A stretch of 63,423 nucleotides of DNA. It comes from Rhodanobacter lindaniclasticus. Lineage in GTDB: Bacteria; Pseudomonadota; Gammaproteobacteria; Xanthomonadales; Rhodanobacteraceae. Below, piece by piece: positions 1-9,413 of the stretch. A program made the position numbers and the translations under genes. Numbering within the stretch: the first letter of the stretch is position 1; every line of letters starts with the position of its first letter. The notes beneath the pieces are model-generated. The model had not been told where the DNA came from. It searched no databases and saw nothing but the letters and a program-made list of their open reading frames with translations. The stretch is taken from the NCBI RefSeq assembly GCF_004799035.1, contig NZ_MWIO01000018.1, forward strand, positions 1-63,423, in the 5' to 3' direction.

Positions 1-957
1 CAGATCGACGGACTGGCGCTGCTCCAGTGCGGTGCCGGATTCCAGCCGCGCCAGCGCCAGCAGCTGCTCGACCCGCCGCGCCAGCGCGGCGACGTTGTGG
101 CGCGCGCCGGCCAGGCTGGTGGCGGCTTCGGCGGGGTCGCGGGTGGCCGTGGCGCTTTCGATGTTCAGCATGATCGAGGCCAGCGGCGTGCGCAGTTCGT
201 GTGCCACGTCGGCGCTGAAGCGGTGCTCGCGCTCCAGCGCATCGGCGAGCCGTCGCAGTTGCCCGTTCAACGCGTCGAGCACGGGCTGCAGTTCCAGCGG
301 CGCGCGTTCCAGCACGATCGCCTCGCGGCTGCCCAGCGCCCGCGAGGCCAGTGCGCCGGTCAGCGACTGCAGCGGGCGCAGTCCGCGCCGCACCGCCCAG
401 CCGACCAGCAGGCCGAGCAGCGGCAGGCCGATCAGCAGCGGCAGGGCGTGGTCGAACCACAGTGCACGCAGGATGTCGTGGCGGCTGTCGTAGCGCTCGC
501 CGGTGCGGATCACCACGCCGTCGGACGGGTCCTGCAAAGTGAACAGGCGCCAGCGGTAGCCGTTGGCGCGGATGTCGCGAAACTCGGCATCACCGGGTTG
601 TGGCGCTGGCAACGCCGCGAGGTTGGTGGTGGCCATCACCAGATGGCCGGCGGTATCGAACACCTGGAAGCCGACTTCGGACTCGAACGTATGGCCGCGC
701 CGGCGCAGGGCCTGCATCTCGGGCGGTTCGATCGGCACCAGCTGGCCGTTCCGGTCGCGGCCGCGCAGCACGTCGCCGCCCTCCTGCCCGATGATGACCT
801 GCAGCGTGCGCGCCGACTGCGCCAGCCGGCCGTCGGACAGCTCGTTGACCTCTTCCATGGTGCGCCGGAAGCTGAGCACCGCCAGCGGCAGCAGCACCGC
901 GATCATCACCCCGATGATCAGCCAACGCAGCCGGCCGCGCAGGCTGGGCTGGCTCAT
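1..957 (-). CDS. Sensor histidine kinase, partial (C-terminus beyond window)
   Basis: Membrane sensor kinase of a two-component system; about 319 codons are visible and the ATP-binding domain lies outside the window. Residues about 10-30 form a first membrane segment, then a periplasmic sensor of about 130 residues, a second membrane segment near 163-180, a HAMP-like linker and the dimerisation/phosphoacceptor helix with EHRFSADVAHELRTP, placing the phosphorylated His near residue 253. The ATG at 957 overlaps the stop of the response-regulator gene by four bases (ATGA), so the two are translated together and the regulator at 954-1619 is its partner. The arrangement resembles QseBC/TctDE systems; the signal cannot be read from the sequence. 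Confidence 0.9.
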   Translation of the reverse strand, partial: MSQPSLRGRLRWLIIGVMIAVLLPLAVLSFRRTMEEVNELSDGRLAQSARTLQVIIGQEGGDVLRGRDRNGQLVPIEPPEMQALRRRGHTFESEVGFQVFDTAGHLVMATTNLAALPAPQPGDAEFRDIRANGYRWRLFTLQDPSDGVVIRTGERYDSRHDILRALWFDHALPLLIGLPLLGLLVGWAVRRGLRPLQSLTGALASRALGSREAIVLERAPLELQPVLDALNGQLRRLADALEREHRFSADVAHELRTPLASIMLNIESATATRDPAEAATSLAGARHNVAALARRVEQLLALARLESGTALEQRQSVDL

Positions 958-1619
958 GCGGGTTCCCGCGGGATCATGTAGCCGAAGCCGCGCACGGTGC
1001 GCACGGTGTCGTAACCGAGTTTCTTGCGCAGCGTGTGCACGAGGACCTCCAGCGCGTTGTCGCCGACCACGTTGTCCAGACCATACAGCGAGTTGATCAG
1101 GCTTTCGCGGCGCACCAGCTTGCCCGCGCGCTCCAGCAGGATCTGCAGCAAGGCGAACTCGCGCCGGGTCAGTTCGATCACTTCGCCGCGAAAAGTCACC
1201 TGCGAGGTGCCCAGGTCCAGCGTCAGCGCGCCGACCTCGATGCGGTTGACCGCCAGGCCCTGCGCGCGCCGGCTCAGCGAGCGGATGCGCGCGCACAGCT
1301 CGTCGAGGTGGAACGGCTTGATCAGGTAATCGTCGGCGCCGGCATCGAGTCCGTGCACGCGCGCCTGCAGGCCATCGCGCGCGGTCATCACGATCACCGG
1401 CGTGGTGACGTGGCTGCGGCGCGCCTCGACCAGCACGTCGAGGCCGTCCTTGCCGGGCAGGCCGAGGTCGAGCAGCACCAGGTCGGCGGTTTCGTCGCGC
1501 AGCGCGATGAGCGCCTCGCGGCCGTCGCGCAGCCAGCTCACCGTATAGGCGAGGCGTTCCAGCGCGCGCTGGATCGCGGCGCCGAGCTGGGCGTCGTCCT
1601 CGACCAGGATGATGTGCAC
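954..1619 (-). CDS. OmpR-family response regulator
   Basis: DNA-binding response regulator of 221 aa. The receiver domain (about 1-115) has the acidic pair at 8-9, phosphoacceptor Asp51 in LVLLDLGLPG, Thr79 and Lys101 (YLIKPF). A winged-helix OmpR/PhoB effector domain follows (about 125-218), ending in the typical TVRGFGYMI. The start is GTG at 1619, with GGAG about 12 bases upstream; no suitable ATG lies nearby. It is the first gene of the pair and overlaps the kinase gene by four bases. The family is QseB/TctD-like; target genes are unknown. Confidence 0.93.
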   Translation of the reverse strand: MHIILVEDDAQLGAAIQRALERLAYTVSWLRDGREALIALRDETADLVLLDLGLPGKDGLDVLVEARRSHVTTPVIVMTARDGLQARVHGLDAGADDYLIKPFHLDELCARIRSLSRRAQGLAVNRIEVGALTLDLGTSQVTFRGEVIELTRREFALLQILLERAGKLVRRESLINSLYGLDNVVGDNALEVLVHTLRKKLGYDTVRTVRGFGYMIPREPA

Positions 1620-1756
1620 GAACAGGCTCCGGTGTGGCGGCGGCCCGGCGGATTATCCGTGTGCCGGCTTAAGAAGTGCTTATGGCGCAGTCGACACGTC
1701 AAGAGCCGGTGGCTGCGCGGTCCGCGCGGAGGCGCTCGACCGGGTGCCGCCGGCAA

Positions 1757-3310
1757 TCAGTCGGGCCCGGCCGGGCGCAGCAGCTCGTCCAGCGGCTGCG
1801 CCTTGCCGAACAGCCAGCCCTGGGCAAACGCCACGCCGTGCTGACGCAGGAACTCGGCCTGGGCGTGGGTCTCCACTCCTTCGCTGATCAGCGTGAGCTT
1901 GAGCGAGCGCGCCATCGCGATGATGTGCAGCACCACTTCGCTGGTGACCGACCCGGTGCCGATGGCGTCGACGAAGATCTTGTCGATCTTCAGGCAATCG
2001 GCGCGCAGCTGGGTCAATTGCGACAGGCCGGAAAAGCCGGTGCCGAAGTCGTCGATCGCCACCCGGATGCCCAGCGCATGGATGCGCGCGATCGTGCGGT
2101 TGGCGCTGGCCGGGTCGACGAAGGAGCTCTCGGTCACCTCCACCACGATGTTGTGCACGCCGATGCCGGGCGTGGTCAGCAGGCGCTGCAGGTGCTCGAC
2201 GACTGCGCCGGACAGCAGGTCGCTCGGCGCCAGGTTGACGCTGATGTAGCAGCCCGGATATCGGCTGAAGAAGCGTGGCCCGTCGATGGCGACGCGGGCG
2301 AGCACGTATTCGGTGAAGCGGGCGGTCAGTCCGCAGTCGGCCGCGGCCTGCACGAACAGCGCCGGGCGCATGCCGATCTGCTTGTTGGCGGGCCAGCGCA
2401 AGAGTGCCTCGGCCCCGGCTATCGTGTTGGAGCCCAGCTCGACGATCGGCTGGTAGTACAGCACGAACTCCTGCCGGTTCAGCGCCGCCCGCAGCAACGC
2501 GGGCAGCGACGCACGCTGGCGCGCGAACATGACGATCGCGCCGACCAACGCCGCGCCCAGTGCCAGCCCGACGGGAAGCAGCAACAGGGCGAGCTCGCGC
2601 AGGCGGGAGCTCAGGTAGGCACGCGGAATCGCCGCGTAGGCGCCCACGTCGAAGCGTTCCGATCCCTGGATCGCCACCAGGTAGCCGCCGTCGTAGAAGA
2701 TCGCGCGGGCAGCCTTGCCGTGCTGCTCCAGCCATGCCGGGTCGAAGTGGCCGTCACGGGCCCAGACCTTGCCGGCGCTGCGCCCGAACACGCCCTGCGC
2801 AAGGCCCGGCACGGAAGGCGTTTCGACCAGCAGGTTGTCCGGGTGAACCGCGGTGGCGTAATGGTCGCCGCTGAGCACCACGAACGGGCGGCTGCCGTCG
2901 ATGGAAACCCCGAAGTGCACCCGCGTGCCCTTCGGGCTCACGTACGCCGGTGGCCCCATCTGCAGGCCGTCGGCCTGCGGGCCGATGGCCGAGCAGGTGA
3001 TGCGATCGCCGGAGACGTAGCCGGCCGCCTGCACGTAGTCGTAATCCAGCAGAATCCGGCGCAGCTGCGCGCGTTTGGCCTCGGAGCACGTGCCGGAGGG
3101 ATTCAACTCGGTCAACCGCTGATAGGCGGCCGCGGACTGTTCGCCCACCGCTTCCGTGCGATGGATGATGGCGCTGGCGATGTTCGATGCCTGGGCGCCG
3201 GCTTCCTCCATCGACTGGTGGCGGGCGATCAGCAGCGCCGCCACCAGCGGCAGGACGATGGCCACGGTGCACAGCGTCAGCGCGATGGTGGTGGCAAACC
3301 GCCTTGGCAT
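1757..3310 (-). CDS. EAL-domain c-di-GMP phosphodiesterase with periplasmic CSS-type sensor
   Basis: Inner-membrane enzyme of 517 aa expected to hydrolyse c-di-GMP to pGpG. An N-terminal membrane helix (about 8-30) is followed by a periplasmic region with two Cys-Ser pairs (GTCSEAK, ITCSAIG), as in PdeC-like CSS-motif sensors that respond to the periplasmic disulfide state. A second membrane helix is near 245-268. The EAL domain (about 275-515) is complete: GAEALLRW, VEVTESSF, IDDFGTGFSGL, LKIDKIF, EGVETHAQ and QGWLFGKAQP. There is no GGDEF domain. ATG at 3310 has a good AAGGGG ribosome site. Activity is predicted because the metal-binding residues are all present. Confidence 0.9.
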   Translation of the reverse strand: MPRRFATTIALTLCTVAIVLPLVAALLIARHQSMEEAGAQASNIASAIIHRTEAVGEQSAAAYQRLTELNPSGTCSEAKRAQLRRILLDYDYVQAAGYVSGDRITCSAIGPQADGLQMGPPAYVSPKGTRVHFGVSIDGSRPFVVLSGDHYATAVHPDNLLVETPSVPGLAQGVFGRSAGKVWARDGHFDPAWLEQHGKAARAIFYDGGYLVAIQGSERFDVGAYAAIPRAYLSSRLRELALLLLPVGLALGAALVGAIVMFARQRASLPALLRAALNRQEFVLYYQPIVELGSNTIAGAEALLRWPANKQIGMRPALFVQAAADCGLTARFTEYVLARVAIDGPRFFSRYPGCYISVNLAPSDLLSGAVVEHLQRLLTTPGIGVHNIVVEVTESSFVDPASANRTIARIHALGIRVAIDDFGTGFSGLSQLTQLRADCLKIDKIFVDAIGTGSVTSEVVLHIIAMARSLKLTLISEGVETHAQAEFLRQHGVAFAQGWLFGKAQPLDELLRPAGPD

Positions 3311-3411
3311 CGTTTCCCCTTGCCGCGCCCGTGTCCGGACGGCTCGTCGGAGCCTCGATGATGCACCAACGCTGCCGGCGTGCCTATCCGCTCATGCGCC
3401 GGCGGCACGCC

Positions 3412-4248
3412 TCAGAAGCGCAGGTGGACGAACAGCGAGGGGCCGTCCAGTTTCATGTCGAGGTTGGCGTGGTAGGCGTGCTTGCGCTGGTGCAGCACCA
3501 CGCGGCTGTAGCCGTATTCGGCGCCGAAGCCCAGGTGTGGCCACGGCAGCCATTCCACGCCCAGCGCGGCGTTCACGATGTGGCCGCTGAGCCGGCCGCC
3601 GTTCTTCTTCACCCCGGCGGCGTCGGCAAACATGCGCCACTGGTCGCTGAACGCATGGCGCCAGCCGAGCTGCAGCATCGGTGCCCAGGCGCCGTCGCTG
3701 GTGCTGGAGGAGGCCTGTCCCACCGGCTCGCCGTTGACGCTGGCCGCGCCGCTGATGCCGGCATGCACGCGGTAGTAGGCGCCGCCCAGGCCCAGCCCGA
3801 ACACGTCGTTGCCGTGGCCGAACCACCAGCGCCAGGAGGCGCTGCCGAAGTCGAAATTCAACTTGCCGCGCACCGTGGCGGCGGCCTCGTAATCGTTGCC
3901 GGCATAGCTGATCGAACGCGCCAGGCTCTGGCGGCGCGAGCGGTTGACGCTGTAATAGTCCAGCGAGAAACCCTGGCTGTCGCCGATCAGGAAATCCAGT
4001 CGTGCGCGCGGCACGCGCTTGCGGTCGTTGAAGCCGAGGTCGTTCTCCAGGTTGAAGCTGCCGCCGTACCGGCCGCCCGCATCGCTGGCGCCGAGGGTGG
4101 TGTCGACATGCGCGTCATAGCCGCCCAGCCACAGGCTGACGCGATCGAGCGCGGGCGACTGCTGCGCGCAGGCCAGCCCGCTGGCCAGTGCCAGCGGGAG
4201 CAAGGCGGCGGCGCGCAGCGCATGTCGGCGGATCGGGGGATGGATCAT
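3412..4248 (-). CDS. Outer-membrane beta-barrel protein of unknown function
   Basis: Predicted 278-aa exported protein. The first 29 residues form a signal peptide (Arg/His-rich start, hydrophobic core LPLALASGLACA, then QQS). The remainder is rich in alternating aromatic and glycine stretches typical of beta strands and ends in Phe (FVHLRF), the usual C-terminal signature of barrel proteins recognised by the BAM machinery. I chose the ATG at 4248 because GGAGA lies about ten bases upstream and the signal peptide begins there; the open frame extends further but without coding character. It lies upstream of the EAL gene on the same strand, about 100 bp away. No specific family was recognised. 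Confidence 0.7.
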   Translation of the reverse strand: MIHPPIRRHALRAAALLPLALASGLACAQQSPALDRVSLWLGGYDAHVDTTLGASDAGGRYGGSFNLENDLGFNDRKRVPRARLDFLIGDSQGFSLDYYSVNRSRRQSLARSISYAGNDYEAAATVRGKLNFDFGSASWRWWFGHGNDVFGLGLGGAYYRVHAGISGAASVNGEPVGQASSSTSDGAWAPMLQLGWRHAFSDQWRMFADAAGVKKNGGRLSGHIVNAALGVEWLPWPHLGFGAEYGYSRVVLHQRKHAYHANLDMKLDGPSLFVHLRF

Positions 4249-4353
4249 CTGCCATGTCTCCGGGTGGTGATGAATGCTGCGGGGCATTCGTGGCCATCCT
4301 GATTCCCGCGGACATGGTAGGAACAGCGCGTGTGCAAGCGCCGTGCAGGCTCG

Positions 4354-4383
4354 TTGCCGCTGGCGCGCGGCGAACGATAGAAT
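4354..4383 (+). promoter_or_regulatory. Candidate sigma-70 promoter of the Mrp antiporter operon
   Basis: TTGCCG (4354-4359), an 18-base spacer and TAGAAT (4378-4383) lie in the 331-bp gap between the divergent outer-membrane protein gene and the antiporter operon. Transcription would begin near 4390, leaving a leader of about 190 bases before the ATG at 4580. I see no other gene or recognisable RNA in this gap. Confidence 0.45.
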
Positions 4384-4579
4384 CGAACGAGGAGTCCGGA
4401 CGGTTCTGGCCGCCACGCTCCCAGTCCAGGGTGAGCGCATGCGGGCGATCGCGACGATGGCCTGCCATGCCGCGCGCCTGCATGGCAGCTGGTTCGAGGC
4501 GGTTGTCGTGCGTGATGCAGCGGGGTGCCGGTCCGGTGACGGGCGACACCGACGATGTTTCCATCGAACGCAGTGAGCG

Positions 4580-7480
4580 ATGCCCGACAACCTCATCCCA
4601 GGCGCCATCCTCTGCCTGCCTTTCGCGGCGGCGGTGCTGACGTGGCTGATGCGCGAGCGCGGGCACAATCGCGCCGCCTGGCTGATGACCGCCACCGCGC
4701 TGCTCGGCCTGGCCCTTTCGTTGTGGCTGGCCCCGGCGATCCTTGCCGGCGCGGTGCTGCGCCAGACCATTCCATGGGCGGGCTCGCTCGGGCTGGACCT
4801 GGTGCTGCGGGTCGACGGCTTCAGCTGGCTGATGATGCTGCTGGTCTGCGGCATCGGCGCGCTGGTGGGCGTGTATGCGCGCTACTACATGTCGCCGGAC
4901 GATCCGCTGGCGCGCTTCTTCGCGCTGCTGCTGGCGTTCATGGGTTCGATGCTGGGCATCGTGATGTCCGGCAACGTGATCCAGCTGGTGTTCTTCTGGG
5001 AGCTGACCAGCCTGTTCTCGTTCCTGCTGATCGGCTATTGGCACAACGGCGCCTCGGCGCGCGACGGCGCGCGGATGGCGCTGATCGTCACCTCCGGCGG
5101 CGGCTTCTGCCTGCTCGCCGGCATGCTGTTGCTGGGCCACATCGCGGGCAGCTACGAGCTCGACGCGATCCTCGCCGCGGGCGATGCGGTGCGCGCGCAT
5201 CCGTGGTACACGCCGACCCTGCTGCTGGTGCTGCTCGGCGCGTTCACCAAGAGCGCGCAGTTCCCGTTCCACTTCTGGCTGCCGCAGGCGATGTCGGCGC
5301 CCACGCCGGCGTCGGCCTACCTGCACTCGGCCACCATGGTGAAGGCCGGCGTGTTCCTGCTGGTGCGCTTCTGGCCGGTGCTGGGCGGCACCGCCGAGTG
5401 GTCGTGGATCGTCGGCGGCGTGGGCCTGGTCACCCTGATCCTGGGCGCCTACGCGGCGATGTTCGAGCAGGACATGAAGGGCGTGTTGGCCTATTCGACG
5501 ATCAGCCACCTGGGCCTGATCACCATGCTGGTGGGGCTGGGCAGCGCGCTGGGCGTGGTGGCGGCGATCTTCCACATCGTCAACCACGCCACCTTCAAGT
5601 CCTCGCTGTTCATGGCCGCCGGCGCGGTCGACCACGAGGCCGGCACGCGCGACCTGCGCAAGCTCGGCGGCCTGTACCGGGTGATGCCGGTCACCGCCAC
5701 GCTGGCGCTGGTGGCCGGCGCGGCGATGGCCGGCGTGCCGCTGCTGAACGGCTTCCTGTCCAAGGAGATGTTCTTCGCCGAGACGCTGGCGGCGCGCCAG
5801 GGCCCGCTGCTGGACGCGATCTCGGTGGTGATCGCGGTGGCGGCCAGCGCGTTCGGCGTGACCTACTCGATCCGCTTCGTGCGCGGCGTGTTCTTCGGCC
5901 GCATGCCCGCCGACCTGCCGCGCGAGCCGCACGAGCCGCCGCTGTGGATGCGCTTCCCGATCGGCTTTCTCGCGCTGGCCTGCCTGCTGGTGGGCGTGTT
6001 GCCGGGGCGGGTGATCGGACCCACGCTGCGTGCGGCGGCCGGCGCGGTGCTCGGCGCGGACACGCCGGCGTACAGCCTGGCGGTGTGGCACGGCCTGACC
6101 ACGCCGCTGCTGATGAGCGTGTTCGCCTTCGTCGCCGGCTGCCTGCTGTTCGCCAGCCTGCGTCGCCGCTTCGACGCCATCGAGACGGCGCCGCTGACCA
6201 GCCGCTTCAGCGGCAGGCGGCTGTTCGAGCGCGCGCTGGCGGTGTTCGCGGCGGACTGGCCGCAGCGGATCGAACGGCTCTACCCGAGCCGGCGGCTGCA
6301 GTCGCAGTTGCTGTGGATCGTGCTGCTCGCCCTGCTGGCCGGCGGGCTGGCGGCCACCACGGCGCCGCTGGATTTCCGTCCGCACTGGCCCAGTGTCGAT
6401 CCGGCGTTCGCGCTGCTGTGGCTGCTCGGCGCGGCCTGCGCGATCGGCGCGGCGAGCCAGGCCAAGTTCCACCGCCTCGCCGCGCTGGTGCTCAGCGGCG
6501 GCGCCGGGCTGGTCTCGTGCGCGAGCTTCGTGTGGCTGTCGGCGCCGGACCTGGCGGCGACGCAGCTGCTGGTGGAGGTGGTCACCACCATCCTGATCCT
6601 GCTCGGCCTGCGCTGGCTGCCCAAGCGCATCGCCGGCTATGCGCCCGAAGGGTGGCGCCAGCGCTTCCGCCGCCGCCGCGACATCGTGATCGCGATGGCG
6701 GTGGGCGTCGGCGTGGCCAGCCTGGCCTATGCGGCGATGATGCACCCGGTGGCCGACTCGATCTCGCGCTTCTTCCTCGAGCGGGCCTACGCCGAGGGCG
6801 GCGGCCACAACGTGGTCAACGTGATCCTGGTCGACTTCCGCGGCTTCGACACGCTGGGCGAGATCAGCGTGCTGGCGATCGTGGCGCTGACCGTGTTCGC
6901 CCTGTTGCGCCGCTTCCGCCCGGCGGCCGAAAGCATCAGCGCGCCGGAGCAGCAGCGCCAGCAGACGGTGCTGGAGAATGGCGCGCCCGGCCGCGCGGCG
7001 GACCACTCGCTGACCGACTATCTGATGATCCCGGGCCTGATCATCCAGCTGATGGCGCCGGTGATCGTGCTGTTCGGGCTGCACCTGTTCCTGCGCGGGC
7101 ATGACCTGCCGGGCGGCGGCTTCGTCGCCGGCATCACCGTGGCGGTGGCGCTGATCCTGCTCTACATGGCGCGCGGCGCGCGCTGGGTGGAGTCGCGCCT
7201 GCGCGTGCTGCCGCTGCGCTGGATCGGCGCCGGCTTGCTGCTGGCGGTGCTCACCGGCCTCGGCTCGCTGGCGTTTGGCCGTCCATTCCTGACCAGCCAC
7301 TTCCAGTACCTGGAACTGCCACTGTTCGGCGACGTGCCGCTGGCCACCGCCTTGCTGTTCGACCTGGGCGTGTTCGCCACGGTGGTGGGCGCCACCATCC
7401 TGATGCTGATTGCGCTGGCGCACCAGTCGCTGCGCCGGCCGCGCCAGGCGCCGACTGCCGAGACGGGAGGGCAGGGCTGA
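4580..7480 (+). CDS. mrpA: Mrp/Pha cation:proton antiporter, fused subunits A and B
   Basis: Large membrane subunit (966 aa) of a multi-subunit Na+(K+)/H+ antiporter related to complex I. Residues about 1-770 form the MrpA part: the NuoL-like core with KSAQFPFHFWLP, SAYLHSATMVKAGVF and the conserved His/Lys region DHEAGTRDLRKLGGL, followed by the MrpA C-terminal membrane region. Residues about 805-950 are an MrpB domain (LTDYLMIPGL, RGHDLPGGGFVAG). The A-B fusion is typical of group 2 Mrp (PhaA) systems with six genes. Its TGA overlaps the ATG of the next gene (TGATG), the first of five such junctions. It probably serves pH and salt homeostasis. Confidence 0.95.
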   Translation: MPDNLIPGAILCLPFAAAVLTWLMRERGHNRAAWLMTATALLGLALSLWLAPAILAGAVLRQTIPWAGSLGLDLVLRVDGFSWLMMLLVCGIGALVGVYARYYMSPDDPLARFFALLLAFMGSMLGIVMSGNVIQLVFFWELTSLFSFLLIGYWHNGASARDGARMALIVTSGGGFCLLAGMLLLGHIAGSYELDAILAAGDAVRAHPWYTPTLLLVLLGAFTKSAQFPFHFWLPQAMSAPTPASAYLHSATMVKAGVFLLVRFWPVLGGTAEWSWIVGGVGLVTLILGAYAAMFEQDMKGVLAYSTISHLGLITMLVGLGSALGVVAAIFHIVNHATFKSSLFMAAGAVDHEAGTRDLRKLGGLYRVMPVTATLALVAGAAMAGVPLLNGFLSKEMFFAETLAARQGPLLDAISVVIAVAASAFGVTYSIRFVRGVFFGRMPADLPREPHEPPLWMRFPIGFLALACLLVGVLPGRVIGPTLRAAAGAVLGADTPAYSLAVWHGLTTPLLMSVFAFVAGCLLFASLRRRFDAIETAPLTSRFSGRRLFERALAVFAADWPQRIERLYPSRRLQSQLLWIVLLALLAGGLAATTAPLDFRPHWPSVDPAFALLWLLGAACAIGAASQAKFHRLAALVLSGGAGLVSCASFVWLSAPDLAATQLLVEVVTTILILLGLRWLPKRIAGYAPEGWRQRFRRRRDIVIAMAVGVGVASLAYAAMMHPVADSISRFFLERAYAEGGGHNVVNVILVDFRGFDTLGEISVLAIVALTVFALLRRFRPAAESISAPEQQRQQTVLENGAPGRAADHSLTDYLMIPGLIIQLMAPVIVLFGLHLFLRGHDLPGGGFVAGITVAVALILLYMARGARWVESRLRVLPLRWIGAGLLLAVLTGLGSLAFGRPFLTSHFQYLELPLFGDVPLATALLFDLGVFATVVGATILMLIALAHQSLRRPRQAPTAETGGQG

Positions 7481-7821
7481 TGGAACTGGTGCTGGCCGCC
7501 GCCATCGGGATCCTCGCCGCCTCCGGCGTGTGGCTGCTGCTGCGCCCGCGCACGTTCCAGGTGATCATCGGGCTGACCCTGATTTCCTATGCGGTGAACC
7601 TGTTCATCTTCTCCATCGGCGGCCTGCGCACCGGTGCCGATCCGGTGCTGCACGAGGTGGCCGGCGACGTGGCGCAGTACACCGACCCGCTGCCGCAGGC
7701 GCTGGTGCTCACCGCGATCGTGATCGGCTTCGCCACCACCGCGCTGTTCCTGGTCGTGCTGCTGACCTCGCGCGGGCTTACCGGCAACGATCATGTCGAC
7801 GGCGAGGACGGCACGCCATGA
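7480..7821 (+). CDS. mrpC: Mrp/Pha antiporter subunit C
   Basis: Small membrane protein of 113 aa, homologous to NuoK. Three membrane helices are visible (about 2-22, 28-46, 72-97), with the family signatures LISYAVNLFIFSIG and DPLPQALVLTAIVIGFATTA. It starts on the last base of subunit A's stop and its own stop overlaps the ATG of subunit D. It is an essential structural subunit of the antiporter complex in this family. Confidence 0.93.
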   Translation: MELVLAAAIGILAASGVWLLLRPRTFQVIIGLTLISYAVNLFIFSIGGLRTGADPVLHEVAGDVAQYTDPLPQALVLTAIVIGFATTALFLVVLLTSRGLTGNDHVDGEDGTP

Positions 7822-9413
7822 GCCTGCACCTGGTCATCGTGCCGATCCTGCTGCCGCTGCTGGTGGCCGCGCTGCAACTGCTGATCGGCGAGCGGCGCCG
7901 GCGCACCACGCTGGCGCTGAGCATCGCCTCCTGCGCGGGGCTGGTGCTGGCCTGCGCCGCGCTGATGCACGCGGTGTCCGTCGAGGGTGCACAGGCCGCG
8001 GTGTACCGCATCGGCGACTGGCCGGCGCGCTTCGGCATCGTGCTGGTGGCGGACCGCCTCTCCGCCTTGATGGTGCTGCTCACCAGCGTGCTGGCGCTGG
8101 CGCTGCTGCCGTATGCGCTGGGCCGCTGGCAGCATCGCGGCGGCCATTTCCAGCCGCTGCTGCAGTTCCTGCTGATGGGGCTGAACGGCGCCTTCCTCAC
8201 CGGCGACCTGTTCAACCTGTTCGTGTTCTTCGAGGTGCTGCTGGCGGCGTCCTATGGCCTGGCGCTGCATGGCTCGGGCGCGCGGCGGGTCAGTGCGGGG
8301 CTGCATTACATCGCGGTCAACCTGACCGCCTCGATGCTGTTCCTGCTCGGCGTCAGCCTGATCTTCGGCGTCACCGGCACGCTCAACATGGCGGCACTGG
8401 CCGAGCTGATCCCGCACGTGCCGGAGCGCACCCGCGCGCTGCTGCATGCGGGCGCGGCGCTGCTCGGCGTGGCGTTCCTGATCAAGACCGCGATGTGGCC
8501 GCTCGGCTTCTGGCTGCCGCGCACCTACGCGGCCGCGGCGCCGGCGGTGGCCGCGATGTTCGCGCTGATGACCAAGCTCGGCATCTACGTGCTGCTGCGC
8601 CTCGGCCTGCTGCTGTTCGGCGCTGGCGCCGGGCCCGCCTCGGCGCATTTCGGCAGCGCGTGGATGCTGTGGGGCGGCATGGCCACGCTGGTGGCCGGCA
8701 CCATCGGCATGCTGGGCGCGCGCGACCTCGGCAAGCTGGCCGGCTACAACGTGGTGGTCTCCGCCGGCACCCTGCTCGGCGCGATCGGCCTGCAGCAGAG
8801 CGCGGTGACCGCCGGCGCGCTGGCCTACCTGGTGATCTCCACCCTGGCGATCGCCGCGTTCTTCCTGATTGCCGGCCTGCTCGCCTCCGACGGCGACGAC
8901 GATACCGACGACACGCTGAGCCTGGAGCCGTACGAGCAGCCCGGCGAGACCCCCGCGAACGAAAGCCTGTACGCGCAGGAGGACGAGAGCCGCGTGGTGA
9001 TCCCGGCGCCGATCGCGATGCTTGGCTTGAGCTTCTCGGCCTGCGCGGTGCTGCTGGCGGGGCTGCCGCCGCTGTCCGGCTTCCTGGCCAAGTTCGCCCT
9101 GCTGGCGCCGATGCTCGATGACGCCGGGCGCGGCGCGCAGCTGCTGTTCGCGCTGGTCGTGGCGGCCGGTTTCTGCACCGTGACCGCGCTGTGCCGCGCC
9201 GGCATCCAGATCTTCTGGGTCGAGCCGGAGCGGATCTTTCCGAAGGTGCGCCTCACCGAGAGCGTCTCCGTCGCGCTGCTGCTGGGGCTGTGCCTGCTGC
9301 TGACGGTCTGGCCCGAGCGGCCGCTGCACTATTTGCGCGACACCGCCGCGCAGCTGCATGCGCCGGGCAACTACATCCACGCCGTGCTGCCGGGCGCCGA
9401 GGTCGCACCATGA
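7818..9413 (+). CDS. mrpD: Mrp/Pha antiporter subunit D
   Basis: NuoN/NuoM-like proton-channel subunit of 531 aa with about 14 membrane helices. Recognisable segments include ADRLSALMVLLTSVLAL, the conserved Glu in FVFFEVLLAASYGLALHG, the Lys in FLIKTAMWPLGFWLP and LPPLSGFLAKFALL. A hydrophilic, acidic loop (about 360-395: DGDDDTDDTLSLEPYEQPGE) separates helices in the second half. ATG at 7818 overlaps the subunit C stop (ATGA). A longer open frame upstream overlaps subunits A and C and is not used. Confidence 0.94.
   Translation: MSLHLVIVPILLPLLVAALQLLIGERRRRTTLALSIASCAGLVLACAALMHAVSVEGAQAAVYRIGDWPARFGIVLVADRLSALMVLLTSVLALALLPYALGRWQHRGGHFQPLLQFLLMGLNGAFLTGDLFNLFVFFEVLLAASYGLALHGSGARRVSAGLHYIAVNLTASMLFLLGVSLIFGVTGTLNMAALAELIPHVPERTRALLHAGAALLGVAFLIKTAMWPLGFWLPRTYAAAAPAVAAMFALMTKLGIYVLLRLGLLLFGAGAGPASAHFGSAWMLWGGMATLVAGTIGMLGARDLGKLAGYNVVVSAGTLLGAIGLQQSAVTAGALAYLVISTLAIAAFFLIAGLLASDGDDDTDDTLSLEPYEQPGETPANESLYAQEDESRVVIPAPIAMLGLSFSACAVLLAGLPPLSGFLAKFALLAPMLDDAGRGAQLLFALVVAAGFCTVTALCRAGIQIFWVEPERIFPKVRLTESVSVALLLGLCLLLTVWPERPLHYLRDTAAQLHAPGNYIHAVLPGAEVAP

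Noticed and set aside
4115..7423. A long (1102-codon) minus-strand frame opposite mrpA
   Set aside because: It is Gln/Arg/His-rich, low in hydrophobic order, and mirrors the codon pattern of the real membrane-protein gene; typical high-GC shadow.
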